NCBI GenBank assembly: GCA_902766825.1
Contig: CACXFB010000075.1
Coordinates: 1-64,000, forward strand
Length of the DNA stretch: 64,000 nt
Source of the DNA: an uncultured Lachnospiraceae bacterium
GTDB taxonomy: Bacteria > Bacillota > Clostridia > Lachnospirales > Lachnospiraceae
Direction: 5' to 3'
Position 1 is the stretch's first letter. Every line of letters starts with the position of its first letter. Position numbers and translations under genes: made by a program. Shown here piece by piece: positions 36,735-45,376 of this stretch. A model generated the notes under the pieces. The model was not told the DNA's origin. It ran no database searches and saw only the letters and a list, made by a program, of their open reading frames with translations.

Positions 36735-37094
36735 ATGAAATGCATAATAGATTCAGATAATGGTAACATTTCCATTGATAATGAAGTGATTGCAAAATAT
36801 GCGGGCTCAGCAGCAGTTGAGTGCTTTGGTGTAGTTGGTATGGCTTCGGTTAATGTGAAGGACGGACTTGTAAAGCTCTTAAAGAAAGATAACATAGCAC
36901 ACGGTGTTAATGTTGTTCTTGAAGACACAGGCAAGTTGATTATTAATTTACACATAATAGTTGCTTACGGAGTCAGCATATCAGCGGTTGCCGATAATCT
37001 TATCAGCAATGTGAGATATAAAGTTGAGGAATTTACAGGACTCGATGTAGATAAAGTTAACGTTCTTGTTGAAGGCGTAAGAGTAACTGACTAG
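36735..37094 (+). CDS. Asp23/Gls24-family envelope stress protein
   Basis: A 119-residue Asp23 (DUF322) domain: IDNEVIAKYAGSAAVECFGVVGMASVN and VDKVNVLVEGVRV. The family includes YloU of Bacillus and Asp23 of Staphylococcus, linked to cell-envelope homeostasis. The gene order rpmB - asp23 - yloV is conserved in Firmicutes. A strong RBS (AAGGAGG) precedes it; a TATAAT at 36670-36675 may be its promoter. Confidence 0.93.
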   Translation: MKCIIDSDNGNISIDNEVIAKYAGSAAVECFGVVGMASVNVKDGLVKLLKKDNIAHGVNVVLEDTGKLIINLHIIVAYGVSISAVADNLISNVRYKVEEFTGLDVDKVNVLVEGVRVTD

Positions 37095-37119
37095 ATTTTT
37101 TGTTAAGGAGGAAGCTGTT

Positions 37120-38718
37120 GTGGCTGTTAAAACAATGGATGCCGTATTGCTTAAGAAATTATTTCTGGCTGGTGCGGCAGGACTTGAAGCAAAAAAAGAT
37201 TACATTAATGAATTAAACGTTTTCCCTGTTCCTGATGGTGATACAGGTACTAATATGACAATGACAATTATGTCGGCAGCTAAGGAAATCGAGAAGATTG
37301 ATAAGCCTGATATGGCAACTGTATGTAAAGCTATGTCAAGCGGTTCATTAAGAGGCGCAAGAGGTAACTCGGGTGTTATTCTATCTCAGTTACTAAGAGG
37401 ATTTACAAAAGAAATTAAAGAATGTTCTGAGGTGGATGTAAGCAAACTTGCGCTTGCATTTGAGAGAGCTGTTAATTCCGCATATAAGGCAGTTATGAAG
37501 CCTAAGGAAGGAACAATCCTTACAGTTGCTAAAGCGGGCGCACAAAAGGCTGCAGAGATTGCAGACAGCGCACAGACTATTGAAGAGTTTGGTGAGCAGG
37601 TTATCGCATATATGCAAGAAGTTCTTTTGCAGACACCTGATATGCTTCCTGTATTAAAAGAAGCAGGAGTTGTCGATTCAGGCGGACAGGGACTTCTTGA
37701 AGTTATGAAGGGTGCATACAATGCACTTATAGGTAAAGTTGTTGTATACGATACAGTATCTGCAAAAGAGGAAGAGGTTAAGTATAATTACAGCGTTGAG
37801 TTTGTAATTGTCACAGACAAGACATTTAACAAGAAAAGCGAGATAGAATTCAAAGAATATCTTGCTAAGAACGGTAAGGGAGATCTTAAAGTTGCAAGCG
37901 GAAGTGCTAAGGTTAGTTCTTCAACCGATAATCCTGGTCTTGTAATTGAAAAGGCTATAACTTACGGTCAGATTAAGGAAATCAAAGTTGAAAATTTAAG
38001 TATTGGTTCTGATTCCACTTCAAATACAGATAAGGCACCTGCTAAGAAGCAGCCTCGTAAAAAGGTTGGATTCGTAAGTGTATCTGTAGGTGAAGGTATC
38101 AATGATATATTTAAGGAGCTTGGCGTTGACTTCATTATCGAAGGTGGTCAGACGATGAATCCTAGTACAGATGATATCATGAGTGCAATTGAGCAGGTTA
38201 ATGCTGATACAGTATTTATTCTCCCTAACAACGGTAACATTATTCTTGCTGCTGAACAGGCAAAATCTCTTACAAAGGATAAAGAGATAGTTGTTGTTCC
38301 TACAAAGACTGTTCCACAGGGAATTACTGCTGTAATTAATTATGTGGAAGACAGAACAGCCGAGGAAAACTTAAAGGCTATGCAGGATGAGATTGTTAAC
38401 GTTAAGACAGGGCAGGTAACATATGCCGTAAGAAATACTACAATGGACGGCGTAGAGGTCAAAGAAAACGATATCATGGGTCTTGACGGTAAGAATATCC
38501 TTGCAGTTGGAAGTGATATAAGCGATGTTACTGCAGAGCTTGTAGATAAGCTTATAGACGAAGACAGTGAGCTTGTAAGCATATACTACGGAGAAGATAT
38601 CAGCGAAGAAGATGCTAACAAACTTGCAGACGTAGTAAGCAGTAAACACAAAGATGTTGACGTGGAAGTTAATTTCGGTGGACAGCCTGTATATTATTAT
38701 CTGATTTCAGTAGAGTAA
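37120..38718 (+). CDS. yloV: DAK2/DegV-type kinase-like protein YloV (FakA family)
   Basis: A 532-residue protein with an N-terminal DAK2 (DhaL-like) domain containing NVFPVPDGDTGTNM, MSSGSLRGARGNSGVILSQLL and VDSGGQGLLEV, followed by the YloV/FakA C-terminal part with FIIEGGQTMNPSTDDI and FILPNNGNI. FakA phosphorylates fatty acids carried by FakB (DegV) proteins for phospholipid synthesis; FakB is not in the window. The start is GTG at 37120 after AAGGAGG. It follows asp23 by 25 bases. recG, the usual next gene in several Firmicutes, is absent. Confidence 0.92.
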   Translation: MAVKTMDAVLLKKLFLAGAAGLEAKKDYINELNVFPVPDGDTGTNMTMTIMSAAKEIEKIDKPDMATVCKAMSSGSLRGARGNSGVILSQLLRGFTKEIKECSEVDVSKLALAFERAVNSAYKAVMKPKEGTILTVAKAGAQKAAEIADSAQTIEEFGEQVIAYMQEVLLQTPDMLPVLKEAGVVDSGGQGLLEVMKGAYNALIGKVVVYDTVSAKEEEVKYNYSVEFVIVTDKTFNKKSEIEFKEYLAKNGKGDLKVASGSAKVSSSTDNPGLVIEKAITYGQIKEIKVENLSIGSDSTSNTDKAPAKKQPRKKVGFVSVSVGEGINDIFKELGVDFIIEGGQTMNPSTDDIMSAIEQVNADTVFILPNNGNIILAAEQAKSLTKDKEIVVVPTKTVPQGITAVINYVEDRTAEENLKAMQDEIVNVKTGQVTYAVRNTTMDGVEVKENDIMGLDGKNILAVGSDISDVTAELVDKLIDEDSELVSIYYGEDISEEDANKLADVVSSKHKDVDVEVNFGGQPVYYYLISVE

Positions 38719-38750
38719 TATAAGTGTAACCGATATTATAGAATAAAAAA

Positions 38751-38803
38751 GTAACCGGTACAGACCAGATACTATAATGGTACTGTTACCGGTTTCCTTT
38801 TTG
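38751..38803. terminator. Terminator between yloV and the histidinol phosphatase gene
   Basis: AACCGGTACAG and CTGTTACCGGTT form a stem with one bulged base around a 20-base loop. It is flanked by A-rich sequence on the left and TTTCCTTTTTG on the right, so it could work in both directions. It overlaps the 3' end of the minus-strand gene. Confidence 0.65.
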
Positions 38804-39575
38804 TGTAATAAACATATTCTTTTACGCCAAGCATTTTTAAAAATGCTTCAAGCCTTACATAGTCGTATGCAATATGTTCAGGTTTATGAGCATCGGAACC
38901 AATTGTGAAAAGTTTCCCACCAAGCTCTAAATATCTTGTAATTATTTCAGCAGACGGATTAGGTGCATTAAGCCCGTATTTGTAACCTGCCGTATTAATT
39001 TCTAACGCTTTGTTATTGTTAATCAAAAGCAGTAATATTTCATCAAGTATATCACTGTAATCCAAATAGCTAATTTTCTTTTCGTCAGTTCCGTATCTGA
39101 TTATATAATCAAGGTGTCCGTAGGAGTCAAAATTTTTAAAAGCATTTATATTATCTGAAATGGTTTTAAAATATTTTCGACACCCTTCATGGAAAGTATT
39201 GTTCTCCCAAAACTGTGGATAGTAAGGATCCTGCATATCCACAAGATGAGAAGATGCTATTACAAAATCAAAATCATAGGAATCTACAAGGCTGTTGTAG
39301 CTGTCTGTCAGATGAGGCATTACGCCAAGTTCAATGCCGTGTAAAATCTCGATTTTTTCTTTATATTTTTCCTTAAGTTCATTTACCTTTGAAAAATATT
39401 CATCAATATCAAAAGTGAAATCAAGCCCGTACTTAGGTGGAAAATCCTCATCAAGATGTTCTGTAAAAGTAATGTGACGCAGTCCTTTATCAATAGATGC
39501 CTTTATCATTTCCTCCATAGGTGCGTCACTGTCAGCTGAAAATGATGTATGCATATGCATGTCTGTTTTAATCAT
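38772..39575 (-). CDS. hisK: PHP-family histidinol-phosphatase
   Basis: A 267-residue PHP-domain phosphatase. The first metal ligands are His7 and His9 in DMHMHTSFSAD, then FTEHLD, HGIELGVM, ASSHLVD, YGHLDYIIRYG and the late GSDAHKPEHIAYD. This set is typical of HisK-type histidinol-phosphate phosphatase, which makes histidinol. hisH and hisF lie 18 kb away, so his genes are scattered. It is 23 bases downstream of rqcH on the same strand and probably shares its transcript. A PHP phosphatase with another substrate is possible. Confidence 0.85.
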   Translation of the reverse strand: MIKTDMHMHTSFSADSDAPMEEMIKASIDKGLRHITFTEHLDEDFPPKYGLDFTFDIDEYFSKVNELKEKYKEKIEILHGIELGVMPHLTDSYNSLVDSYDFDFVIASSHLVDMQDPYYPQFWENNTFHEGCRKYFKTISDNINAFKNFDSYGHLDYIIRYGTDEKKISYLDYSDILDEILLLLINNNKALEINTAGYKYGLNAPNPSAEIITRYLELGGKLFTIGSDAHKPEHIAYDYVRLEAFLKMLGVKEYVYYTKRKPVTVPL

Positions 39576-39598
39576 ATTAACCTCTGTCTTTAAACATA

Positions 39599-41362
39599 TT
39601 ATTTTACTTCTTGTAACTGGGATATATCAGGTGTTACAACCATTGAATAGTTAGTATGGTATATAACAAAGCCTGGTTTTGCACCATTTGGTTTCTTAAC
39701 ATGTTTTCTCATAATATAATCAATCTCAACTTTTTCTTCGTTTTTACCCTTGGAATAGTAAGCTGCACATTTTGCAGCCTGTTCAAAGGCTTTATCTGAA
39801 GGTGTATCTCCGTTTGATTTAAGAATGACATGTGAACCGGCGATTGTTTTACTGTGGAACCACCAATCCGAATTACCGGAAATTTTGAATGTCAGCTCAT
39901 CATTCTGATAATTGTTGCGACCAACATATATATGGTATCCTTCATCTGTAATATAGTGAATAGGAGAGCTTGCTGATTTTTGCGATGTTTTGTTTTTCTT
40001 TGATGTGTTGTTATGTTTTGCCTTGATATAACCACATTCGGTCATTTCTTTTTTTATTATATCAAGGTCTGTATCAGTAACAGCAAGATCAAGCTCGTTG
40101 CTAATCGACTCAAGATGGGAAAGTTCCTGCCTGGTATCTTCTAACTGTTCATTTACAGCAATAAATGTCCTTTTTAATTTTGCAAATTTATCATAATATT
40201 TCTTACCGTTATCTGTTGCTGATAAATCCGGATTTAACGGTATTGTAACAGTTTCGTTATTGTTATAAAAATTCTCGCAAGCGTAAGTCTTTTCACCAGG
40301 TTTTACGTCGTAACTGTAGGACATTAACAGATCACCGTAAACTTTATATTTATCTCTTTTTTCAGTGTCTTTTAACTGTTTTAACTGTAAATCAAGTTTC
40401 CTGGCAGTACGTTCCGTCATGGTCTGGCAGATTTTACGTAAATCAGCAGACTTTTGATGTATACGTGTATACATATTTTTTTCGGAATAATATACATATA
40501 AGAGTTCAAGAATACTGTCAAAGTCCTTTACGCTATATCCAAAATTCTCATATACACTAAGATGGTATGAACCAAATTCAACCGGCTTGTCATGGTCATA
40601 AACAACGTTAGGAGTAAATTTATGCTCATTGATTATGCATCTTAAATAATCAAAAGATGTATATAATTTATCAATATCGCCATTATCTAAAGTGCTTATA
40701 TGTCTGTCGGCATCAAGGTCGGCATTATAAGCTATTACACTTGCTGCAAGCGGGCTTAATCCGGTGACTTTTGTATATAATGCTTTTTGAATGGTTAAGT
40801 CATTACCACATAATATTTCATTAAAAGCATTTTTATCAATCTTAAAAGGATTAAGTTTGCCGTCTGTAAGTGGTATGAAGTATTCACGTCCCGGCAAAAC
40901 TTCTCTGACAGAGCTGACAAACGATGAAACATGCTTTATACTATCGATTATTCTGTTGTCACTGTCAGTGAAAATAATGTTACTGTGTTTACCCATAAGT
41001 TCAACAACAAGATGCTTGATTCTTAGATCGCCAAGTTCATCAAAGTGTTCAATTTCAAAATCAATAATACGCTCTAATGATGGCTGTGTTACAGATACAA
41101 TACGTGCACTTCCAATGTGCTTTCTAAGTACCATGCAAAAATTGGGGGCAGTAAGAGGGGAAGGTTTATTCTCTTTTGCCATATATATTAACGGCAGACT
41201 TGGATTGGCTGATATAAGAACACGATGAAGGTTACCGCCTGCTTTAACTGTAATCATAAGCTCATCGTTTTCCGGTTGGGCAATCTTATTGATTCGGCCA
41301 TCTGCTAAAGTCTTGTTAAGTTCATAAACTATATTTGAAACAACTATTCCGTCAAGTGCCAT
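39599..41362 (-). CDS. rqcH: NFACT-family ribosome quality control protein RqcH
   Basis: A 587-residue protein with NFACT-N (ALDGIVVSNIVYELNKTLADGRI, then GDLRIKHLVVELMGKHSNIIF), helix-hairpin and long coiled-coil regions, and a C-terminal NFACT-R (DUF814) domain with GYHIYVGRNNYQND and WWFHSKTIAGSHVIL. RqcH binds stalled 50S subunits and directs alanine tailing of nascent chains. It was formerly annotated as fibronectin-binding protein. Start at 41362 with GGAGAT six bases upstream; a longer reading to 41419 lacks an RBS. Divergent from yicC. Confidence 0.93.
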   Translation of the reverse strand: MALDGIVVSNIVYELNKTLADGRINKIAQPENDELMITVKAGGNLHRVLISANPSLPLIYMAKENKPSPLTAPNFCMVLRKHIGSARIVSVTQPSLERIIDFEIEHFDELGDLRIKHLVVELMGKHSNIIFTDSDNRIIDSIKHVSSFVSSVREVLPGREYFIPLTDGKLNPFKIDKNAFNEILCGNDLTIQKALYTKVTGLSPLAASVIAYNADLDADRHISTLDNGDIDKLYTSFDYLRCIINEHKFTPNVVYDHDKPVEFGSYHLSVYENFGYSVKDFDSILELLYVYYSEKNMYTRIHQKSADLRKICQTMTERTARKLDLQLKQLKDTEKRDKYKVYGDLLMSYSYDVKPGEKTYACENFYNNNETVTIPLNPDLSATDNGKKYYDKFAKLKRTFIAVNEQLEDTRQELSHLESISNELDLAVTDTDLDIIKKEMTECGYIKAKHNNTSKKNKTSQKSASSPIHYITDEGYHIYVGRNNYQNDELTFKISGNSDWWFHSKTIAGSHVILKSNGDTPSDKAFEQAAKCAAYYSKGKNEEKVEIDYIMRKHVKKPNGAKPGFVIYHTNYSMVVTPDISQLQEVK

Positions 41363-41464
41363 ATTTATCTCCATTATTATATTCAAAGATTCGTTTTTTT
41401 TACATTGAGATTTTACCAAAAAAGTTAACTTTTGTGAACCCTGTTACGGGAAAGTTTAGGTGGG

Positions 41465-41493
41465 TTGACGAAAACATTTATTTCATCTATAAT
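41465..41493 (+). promoter_or_regulatory. Promoter of the yicC-gmk-rpoZ unit
   Basis: TTGACG, a 17-base spacer and a perfect TATAAT (41488-41493), 34 bases before the yicC start. Confidence 0.88.
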
Positions 41494-41527
41494 TAATTGA
41501 ATATACATTAATGAAAGGCGAAAACAT

Positions 41528-42409
41528 ATGATTAAAAGTATGACCGGTTTTGGCCGATTTGAAGATATTAATGAAAAGAGAAAACTACTTGTTGAGATAA
41601 AGTCGGTTAATCATAAGTATTGTGATATAACAATAAAGACTCCGAAATGTCTCAATTGTTATGAAGCTCAGATTAGAAATCTGTTGAAAAAATATATACG
41701 TCGAGGCAAGATTGACGTATATATCTATTATGAAAATTATGATGCAGGTAACATAAAGCTTCGCTATAATAAAGTGCTTGCTGGAGAGTATGTTGATATA
41801 CTCAGACAGATTGCTTCGGATTTTAATATCGAAAGTAATATAAGTGTATTGTCTGTATCAAAGTTTTCTGATGTTATTACAATGGAAGATAACAGTGAAG
41901 TTGACGAAGACACTTGGAGCGATATTGAGAATGCAATTATATGTGCACTAAAATCTTATGATGAGGCAAAAAAAGTTGAAGGCAATAACCTTTACAATGA
42001 CATTATGTCAAAACTCAATCATTTAAAAGAGCTTGTTGAACTAATTGAGATTCGTTCGCCTCAGATTGTAGAAGAATACAGAAAGAAGCTTTATGATAAA
42101 GTAAATGAACTTCTTGATGACAACAAAATAGATGAAGCAGTTTTAGCAACTGAGATTACTGTATTTGCTGATAAGATTTGCGTTGATGAGGAAACAGTAA
42201 GACTTAAAAGTCATATTGATACGATGATTTCTACGTTCGATATTCAGGACGAGGGAATCGGAAGAAAACTCGATTTCATCGCGCAGGAGATGAACAGAGA
42301 AGCTAATACGACACTGTCTAAAGCTAATGATATTACTGTAAGTAATTACGCAATAGAGCTTAAGACAGAGATTGAGAAAATAAGAGAACAGATTCAGAAT
42401 ATAGAATAA
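41528..42409 (+). CDS. yicC: YicC/YloC-family endoribonuclease
   Basis: A 293-residue YicC family protein: MIKSMTGFGRFE at the N-terminus, EIKSVNHKYCDITIK, and the C-terminal DFIAQEMNREANTTLSKAND. YicC in E. coli and YloC in Bacillus are endoribonucleases acting in RNA turnover. gmk follows 21 bases later. In Bacillus remA lies between the two; it is absent here. Confidence 0.94.
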   Translation: MIKSMTGFGRFEDINEKRKLLVEIKSVNHKYCDITIKTPKCLNCYEAQIRNLLKKYIRRGKIDVYIYYENYDAGNIKLRYNKVLAGEYVDILRQIASDFNIESNISVLSVSKFSDVITMEDNSEVDEDTWSDIENAIICALKSYDEAKKVEGNNLYNDIMSKLNHLKELVELIEIRSPQIVEEYRKKLYDKVNELLDDNKIDEAVLATEITVFADKICVDEETVRLKSHIDTMISTFDIQDEGIGRKLDFIAQEMNREANTTLSKANDITVSNYAIELKTEIEKIREQIQNIE

Positions 42410-42430
42410 CTGAAAGGAAGGATACATAAA

Positions 42431-43057
42431 ATGAGCACAAGAGGTGTTTTAACTGTAATTTCAGGTTTTTCGGGAGCCGGAAAAGGAACAGTAATGAAAG
42501 CTCTTATGAATAAATATCCTGATTACAAATTATCGATTTCAGCAACAACCCGTTCTCCAAGAAACGGTGAACAGGATGGTAAGGATTATTTCTTTTTGAC
42601 AAAAGATAAATTTGAGAGTATGATTGAAGACGATGGTTTTATTGAATGGGCCAAATACGTTGACAACTATTACGGTACTCCAAGAGAATTTGTTGAGTCA
42701 AATCTTAGTCAGGGAAAAGATATTATACTTGAGATTGAGATGCAAGGAGCTTTGATTATTAAAGAAAAGTTCCCTGATGCGCTTCTTTTGTTTATTACTC
42801 CGCCTGATTTCGATGAACTTGTTAAAAGACTTGTTGGAAGAGGTACAGAAGATAATGCTACTATCAATAAGAGAATCGCAAGATGTAATGAAGAAGCTGA
42901 TGTAGTTGCCAAGTATGATTATCTTGTAATTAACGACACTGTAGATGCATGTGTTGAGAGAATTAACGAGATTATAAGTAATGAGCATTTTAAACCAAAA
43001 TATAACGAAGAACTGATTAAACAGTTTAGTTTAAAAAGCAGTAATTTTAGTATTTAA
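42431..43057 (+). CDS. gmk: Guanylate kinase
   Basis: A 208-residue enzyme that phosphorylates GMP to GDP with ATP. The P-loop is SGFSGAGKGTVMKAL (about 10-18 being GFSGAGKGT), followed by SATTRSPRNGEQDGKDYFFL for GMP binding and EMQGALIIKEKFPDALLLFI. It links nucleotide supply to the RelQ substrate GDP/GTP pool in the same genome. RBS GAAAGGAAGG is upstream, and rpoZ is 29 bases downstream. Confidence 0.96.
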   Translation: MSTRGVLTVISGFSGAGKGTVMKALMNKYPDYKLSISATTRSPRNGEQDGKDYFFLTKDKFESMIEDDGFIEWAKYVDNYYGTPREFVESNLSQGKDIILEIEMQGALIIKEKFPDALLLFITPPDFDELVKRLVGRGTEDNATINKRIARCNEEADVVAKYDYLVINDTVDACVERINEIISNEHFKPKYNEELIKQFSLKSSNFSI

Positions 43058-43086
43058 TAATAATTTTTTATATAAAGGAGACTAAC

Positions 43087-43326
43087 ATGTTACATCCATC
43101 TTACACAGATTTAATGGAAGTTATTAATAGCGAGGTTGAACCGGGCGAGGAGAAGGTTGTTAACAGCCGTTATTCAATTGTTCTTGCTACAGCAAAGAGA
43201 GCAAGACAGATTATTGCCGGTAGTGAGCCACTTGTAAAGGACGATGGCAAGAAGCCTTTATCCATAGCAGTTGATGAACTGTATAATTCAGAGATTAAGA
43301 TTTTAACAGATGACGATGAAAAATAA
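43087..43326 (+). CDS. rpoZ: RNA polymerase omega subunit
   Basis: A 79-residue omega subunit: LHPSYTDLMEV, SRYSIVLATAKRARQII and KPLSIAVDELYNSEIKIL. It supports assembly of the RNA polymerase core. The end overlaps the start of lepB by about 11-17 bases depending on that gene's start, so the two are translated together. In Bacillus it is followed by coaBC and priA; those are not here. Confidence 0.94.
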   Translation: MLHPSYTDLMEVINSEVEPGEEKVVNSRYSIVLATAKRARQIIAGSEPLVKDDGKKPLSIAVDELYNSEIKILTDDDEK

Positions 43327-43954
43327 TGAAACAAGTATAAGTCCCACGTTACGATATGAATGTTTAGATGATAATATAAAAGTACGTGGTGTAAGAACAC
43401 ACACATACACAGAAAAAACTGTTGCTATGAAAAAATTTCTTTGTTCTGCATGTATTTGTGTATGTGTATTTGTGTTTGTGTATTATACATTAAATTATGT
43501 ATTTCAACATGTTGTAGTTGACGGAACATCGATGAATGATACCTTAGTTGAAGGTGACCATCTTATAGTTAATCATTTCACGTATGATTTTTCAAATCCT
43601 GACAGATATGACATTATTGTATTCAGACCTTACTATGATGATCCGGAATGTCTCTATATTAAAAGAGTAATAGGATTACCGGGTGATAAGGTTCACATTA
43701 AAGATGGTTATGTGTATATAAACGGTTCTAAAATTGACGAGGATTATTGTAAAGATTTAGTAACTTCCAATTCCGGAATTGCATCTGATGAGATTACTTT
43801 AGGAGATAATGAGTATTTTGTGATGGGAGACAACCGACAGGTAAGTCTAGATAGCAGAAATCCGGATGTTGGACTTGTATCGACAAGTCAGATTATAGGG
43901 AAGTGTGTAATTGATTTTTGGCCATTGAGTGATTTTGGTGTTTTTTTTAATTAG
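43310..43954 (+). CDS. lepB: Type I signal peptidase (copy 1)
   Basis: A 214-residue S26 peptidase. A cytoplasmic N-terminal tail of about 40 residues precedes the membrane helix (about 43-66). The catalytic Ser74 is in DGTSMNDTL and the general base Lys118 is in YIKRVIGLPGDKV; later boxes are GDNRQVSLDSRN. Cleaves signal peptides outside the membrane. The start is uncertain: 43310 or 43316, both inside rpoZ and without a strong RBS, which suggests coupling to rpoZ translation. Two more signal peptidases lie at the right end. A terminator follows. Confidence 0.92.
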   Translation: MTMKNNETSISPTLRYECLDDNIKVRGVRTHTYTEKTVAMKKFLCSACICVCVFVFVYYTLNYVFQHVVVDGTSMNDTLVEGDHLIVNHFTYDFSNPDRYDIIVFRPYYDDPECLYIKRVIGLPGDKVHIKDGYVYINGSKIDEDYCKDLVTSNSGIASDEITLGDNEYFVMGDNRQVSLDSRNPDVGLVSTSQIIGKCVIDFWPLSDFGVFFN

Positions 43955-43965
43955 TGATGTTTATT

Positions 43966-43996
43966 TGATGACAGTTTTGCTGTCATCATTTTTTTT
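43966..43996 (+). terminator. Terminator after lepB copy 1
   Basis: TGATGACAG (43966-43974) pairs with CTGTCATCA (43980-43988) around TTTTG, followed by eight T residues. Confidence 0.92.
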
Positions 43997-44054
43997 GGAA
44001 TAAAAATAATAATTCTGCTCATAATAATACCAACATATTTTTTGGAGGTTAATT

Positions 44055-44426
44055 ATGAATAAAAAAATTTTACTTTTATTATTAACATGCATTGTAATGG
44101 CGAGCTTTTCTGGTTGTGGAAATACTAATAATTCAGCAACAGACGGATCTGCAAGTGAAAGCAACGATACAACTAATGATAATACTAATCATGATGATAC
44201 AAAAGATACAAAAGATAACAATGAAAAAAGAGATACAACCAAAGACAATAATTACAAAAACAATAATATTGTAAATGGCGTCACAAATGGAATTGATGAT
44301 ACTGTAAACGGTGTTACTGATGGAATTGACGATACGGTTGATGGGGTAACAGATGGTGTAGATGATACAGTTAATGGTGTAAAAAACAGTGTAAATAATG
44401 CAACTGACGACAAGAAAAATAATTAA
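44055..44426 (+). CDS. Repeat-containing lipoprotein of unknown function
   Basis: A 123-residue predicted lipoprotein: signal peptide KKILLLLLTCIVMASFSGC with lipobox SFSGC (lipidated Cys near residue 21), then a Thr/Asn/Asp-rich linker, then four 11-residue repeats (V-N-G-V-T-x-G-I/V-D-D-T) at about 73-116. The 11-residue period is compatible with an amphipathic, hendecad-type helix or coiled coil on the outer face. It has its own terminator and a good RBS. No family recognised. Confidence 0.82.
   Translation: MNKKILLLLLTCIVMASFSGCGNTNNSATDGSASESNDTTNDNTNHDDTKDTKDNNEKRDTTKDNNYKNNNIVNGVTNGIDDTVNGVTDGIDDTVDGVTDGVDDTVNGVKNSVNNATDDKKNN
44271..44402 (+). repeat. Four 33-bp in-frame tandem repeats
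   Basis: Units at 44271-44303, 44304-44336, 44337-44369 and 44370-44402; the first three are nearly the same, the last diverged. They encode the 11-residue repeats of the lipoprotein. Confidence 0.9.
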
Positions 44427-44435
44427 TTTTGATGG

Positions 44436-44466
44436 ATACACAGCATTTTATGCTGTGTATTTTTTT
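44436..44466 (+). terminator. Terminator after the repeat lipoprotein
   Basis: A perfect stem ATACACAGCA/TGCTGTGTAT (44436-44445 and 44451-44460) is followed by six T residues. Confidence 0.92.
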
Positions 44467-44475
44467 AAATTAAGT

Positions 44476-45309
44476 TTATAAGTTAATATTTGAGTTGCAA
44501 AAAATATACCTGTCATTCATTTTCTCAAATAATTTAAATCCAATTTTCTTTATAAAATTAAAAGATATAATATTTGAAATATGAATTACAGTATATATAG
44601 GTTCTGATTCATCATGGAAATTATAAAAATATTCAATTAACATAATTAGAAAACAGGATGCAAGTTTACAGTGACGAAATTCCTCTTTTATGTAGTAGGA
44701 TAATTCATATTGTAATTTTTCTTTATAAGCATGATGTATTATTGATATCTGGCCTATTAGCTCATTTTCTAAAAATATTCCGTAATATCCAGTGTTATCA
44801 AAAGAATAGGATAGTAAATGATTATCAAAACAATATTGTTCATCTAATAATGAATCTTTCATAAAAACAACCGATTCAGGGTTTGATTGACATAATGGAT
44901 GAAAGAAATCATAAACTAAAGAAAAGTCTTTAGATAAATATTCCTTCATTATAAATATATTATTTTTAATCTTATGGGTTCCTATAGGGAATGAAAAATT
45001 TAATTTATGAAAAATATCAGGAACAATATTATAGAAATTAACACAGTCGTTTCCATAAAGTATAGTATATTCAAATGGAATAGTTTTTAGAATGTCATCG
45101 TTGTATTCTTTTGTACAAAAAAATACCTTATCGTAAGCTTCGCATAAATAAGGGATTGTATCGGTAATAAGGCATCTTGCATCTAGATGAGTCTTAGAAT
45201 CAATATTTAAAGAGCAGCAATTTAAAAATGTATCTTTTATATATTCATTAGAATGCAGCAGTATAATTAATTCAATTGTAACGTTATAGTATTCGTAATA
45301 TAAAATCAT
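44476..45309 (-). CDS. GNAT-family N-acetyltransferase
   Basis: A 277-residue protein. The C-terminal part (about 130-270) is a GNAT domain: GYYGIFLENELIGQISIIHH is the central beta strand pair, LSYYIKEEFRHCKLASCFLIMLIEYF carries the acetyl-CoA helix (R-x-x-x-x-A instead of the usual Q/R-x-x-G-x-G/A), and NIISFNFIKKIGF is the terminal motif. The N-terminal 120 residues are not recognised. The degenerate acetyl-CoA loop leaves substrate unclear. RBS AAAGGAAA. It lies right after the amylase terminator on the same strand. Confidence 0.78.
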   Translation of the reverse strand: MILYYEYYNVTIELIILLHSNEYIKDTFLNCCSLNIDSKTHLDARCLITDTIPYLCEAYDKVFFCTKEYNDDILKTIPFEYTILYGNDCVNFYNIVPDIFHKLNFSFPIGTHKIKNNIFIMKEYLSKDFSLVYDFFHPLCQSNPESVVFMKDSLLDEQYCFDNHLLSYSFDNTGYYGIFLENELIGQISIIHHAYKEKLQYELSYYIKEEFRHCKLASCFLIMLIEYFYNFHDESEPIYTVIHISNIISFNFIKKIGFKLFEKMNDRYIFCNSNINL

Positions 45310-45322
45310 ATGTATTTCCTTT

Positions 45323-45353
45323 AAAAATGGACTGCAAAATTAATTGCAGCCCA
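45323..45353 (-). terminator. Terminator of the alpha-amylase gene
   Basis: On the minus strand TGGGCTGCAA pairs with TTGCAGTCCA (one mismatch) and is followed by five T residues. The T tract abuts the Shine-Dalgarno of the acetyltransferase gene, which might allow some read-through control. Confidence 0.75.
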
Positions 45354-45376
45354 TAGAGTATTAAAGCAAAATTTTA

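Noticed and set aside
40791..41228. 145-codon plus-strand frame opposite rqcH
   Set aside because: rqcH on the minus strand has strong family motifs through this stretch; the plus frame has no RBS.
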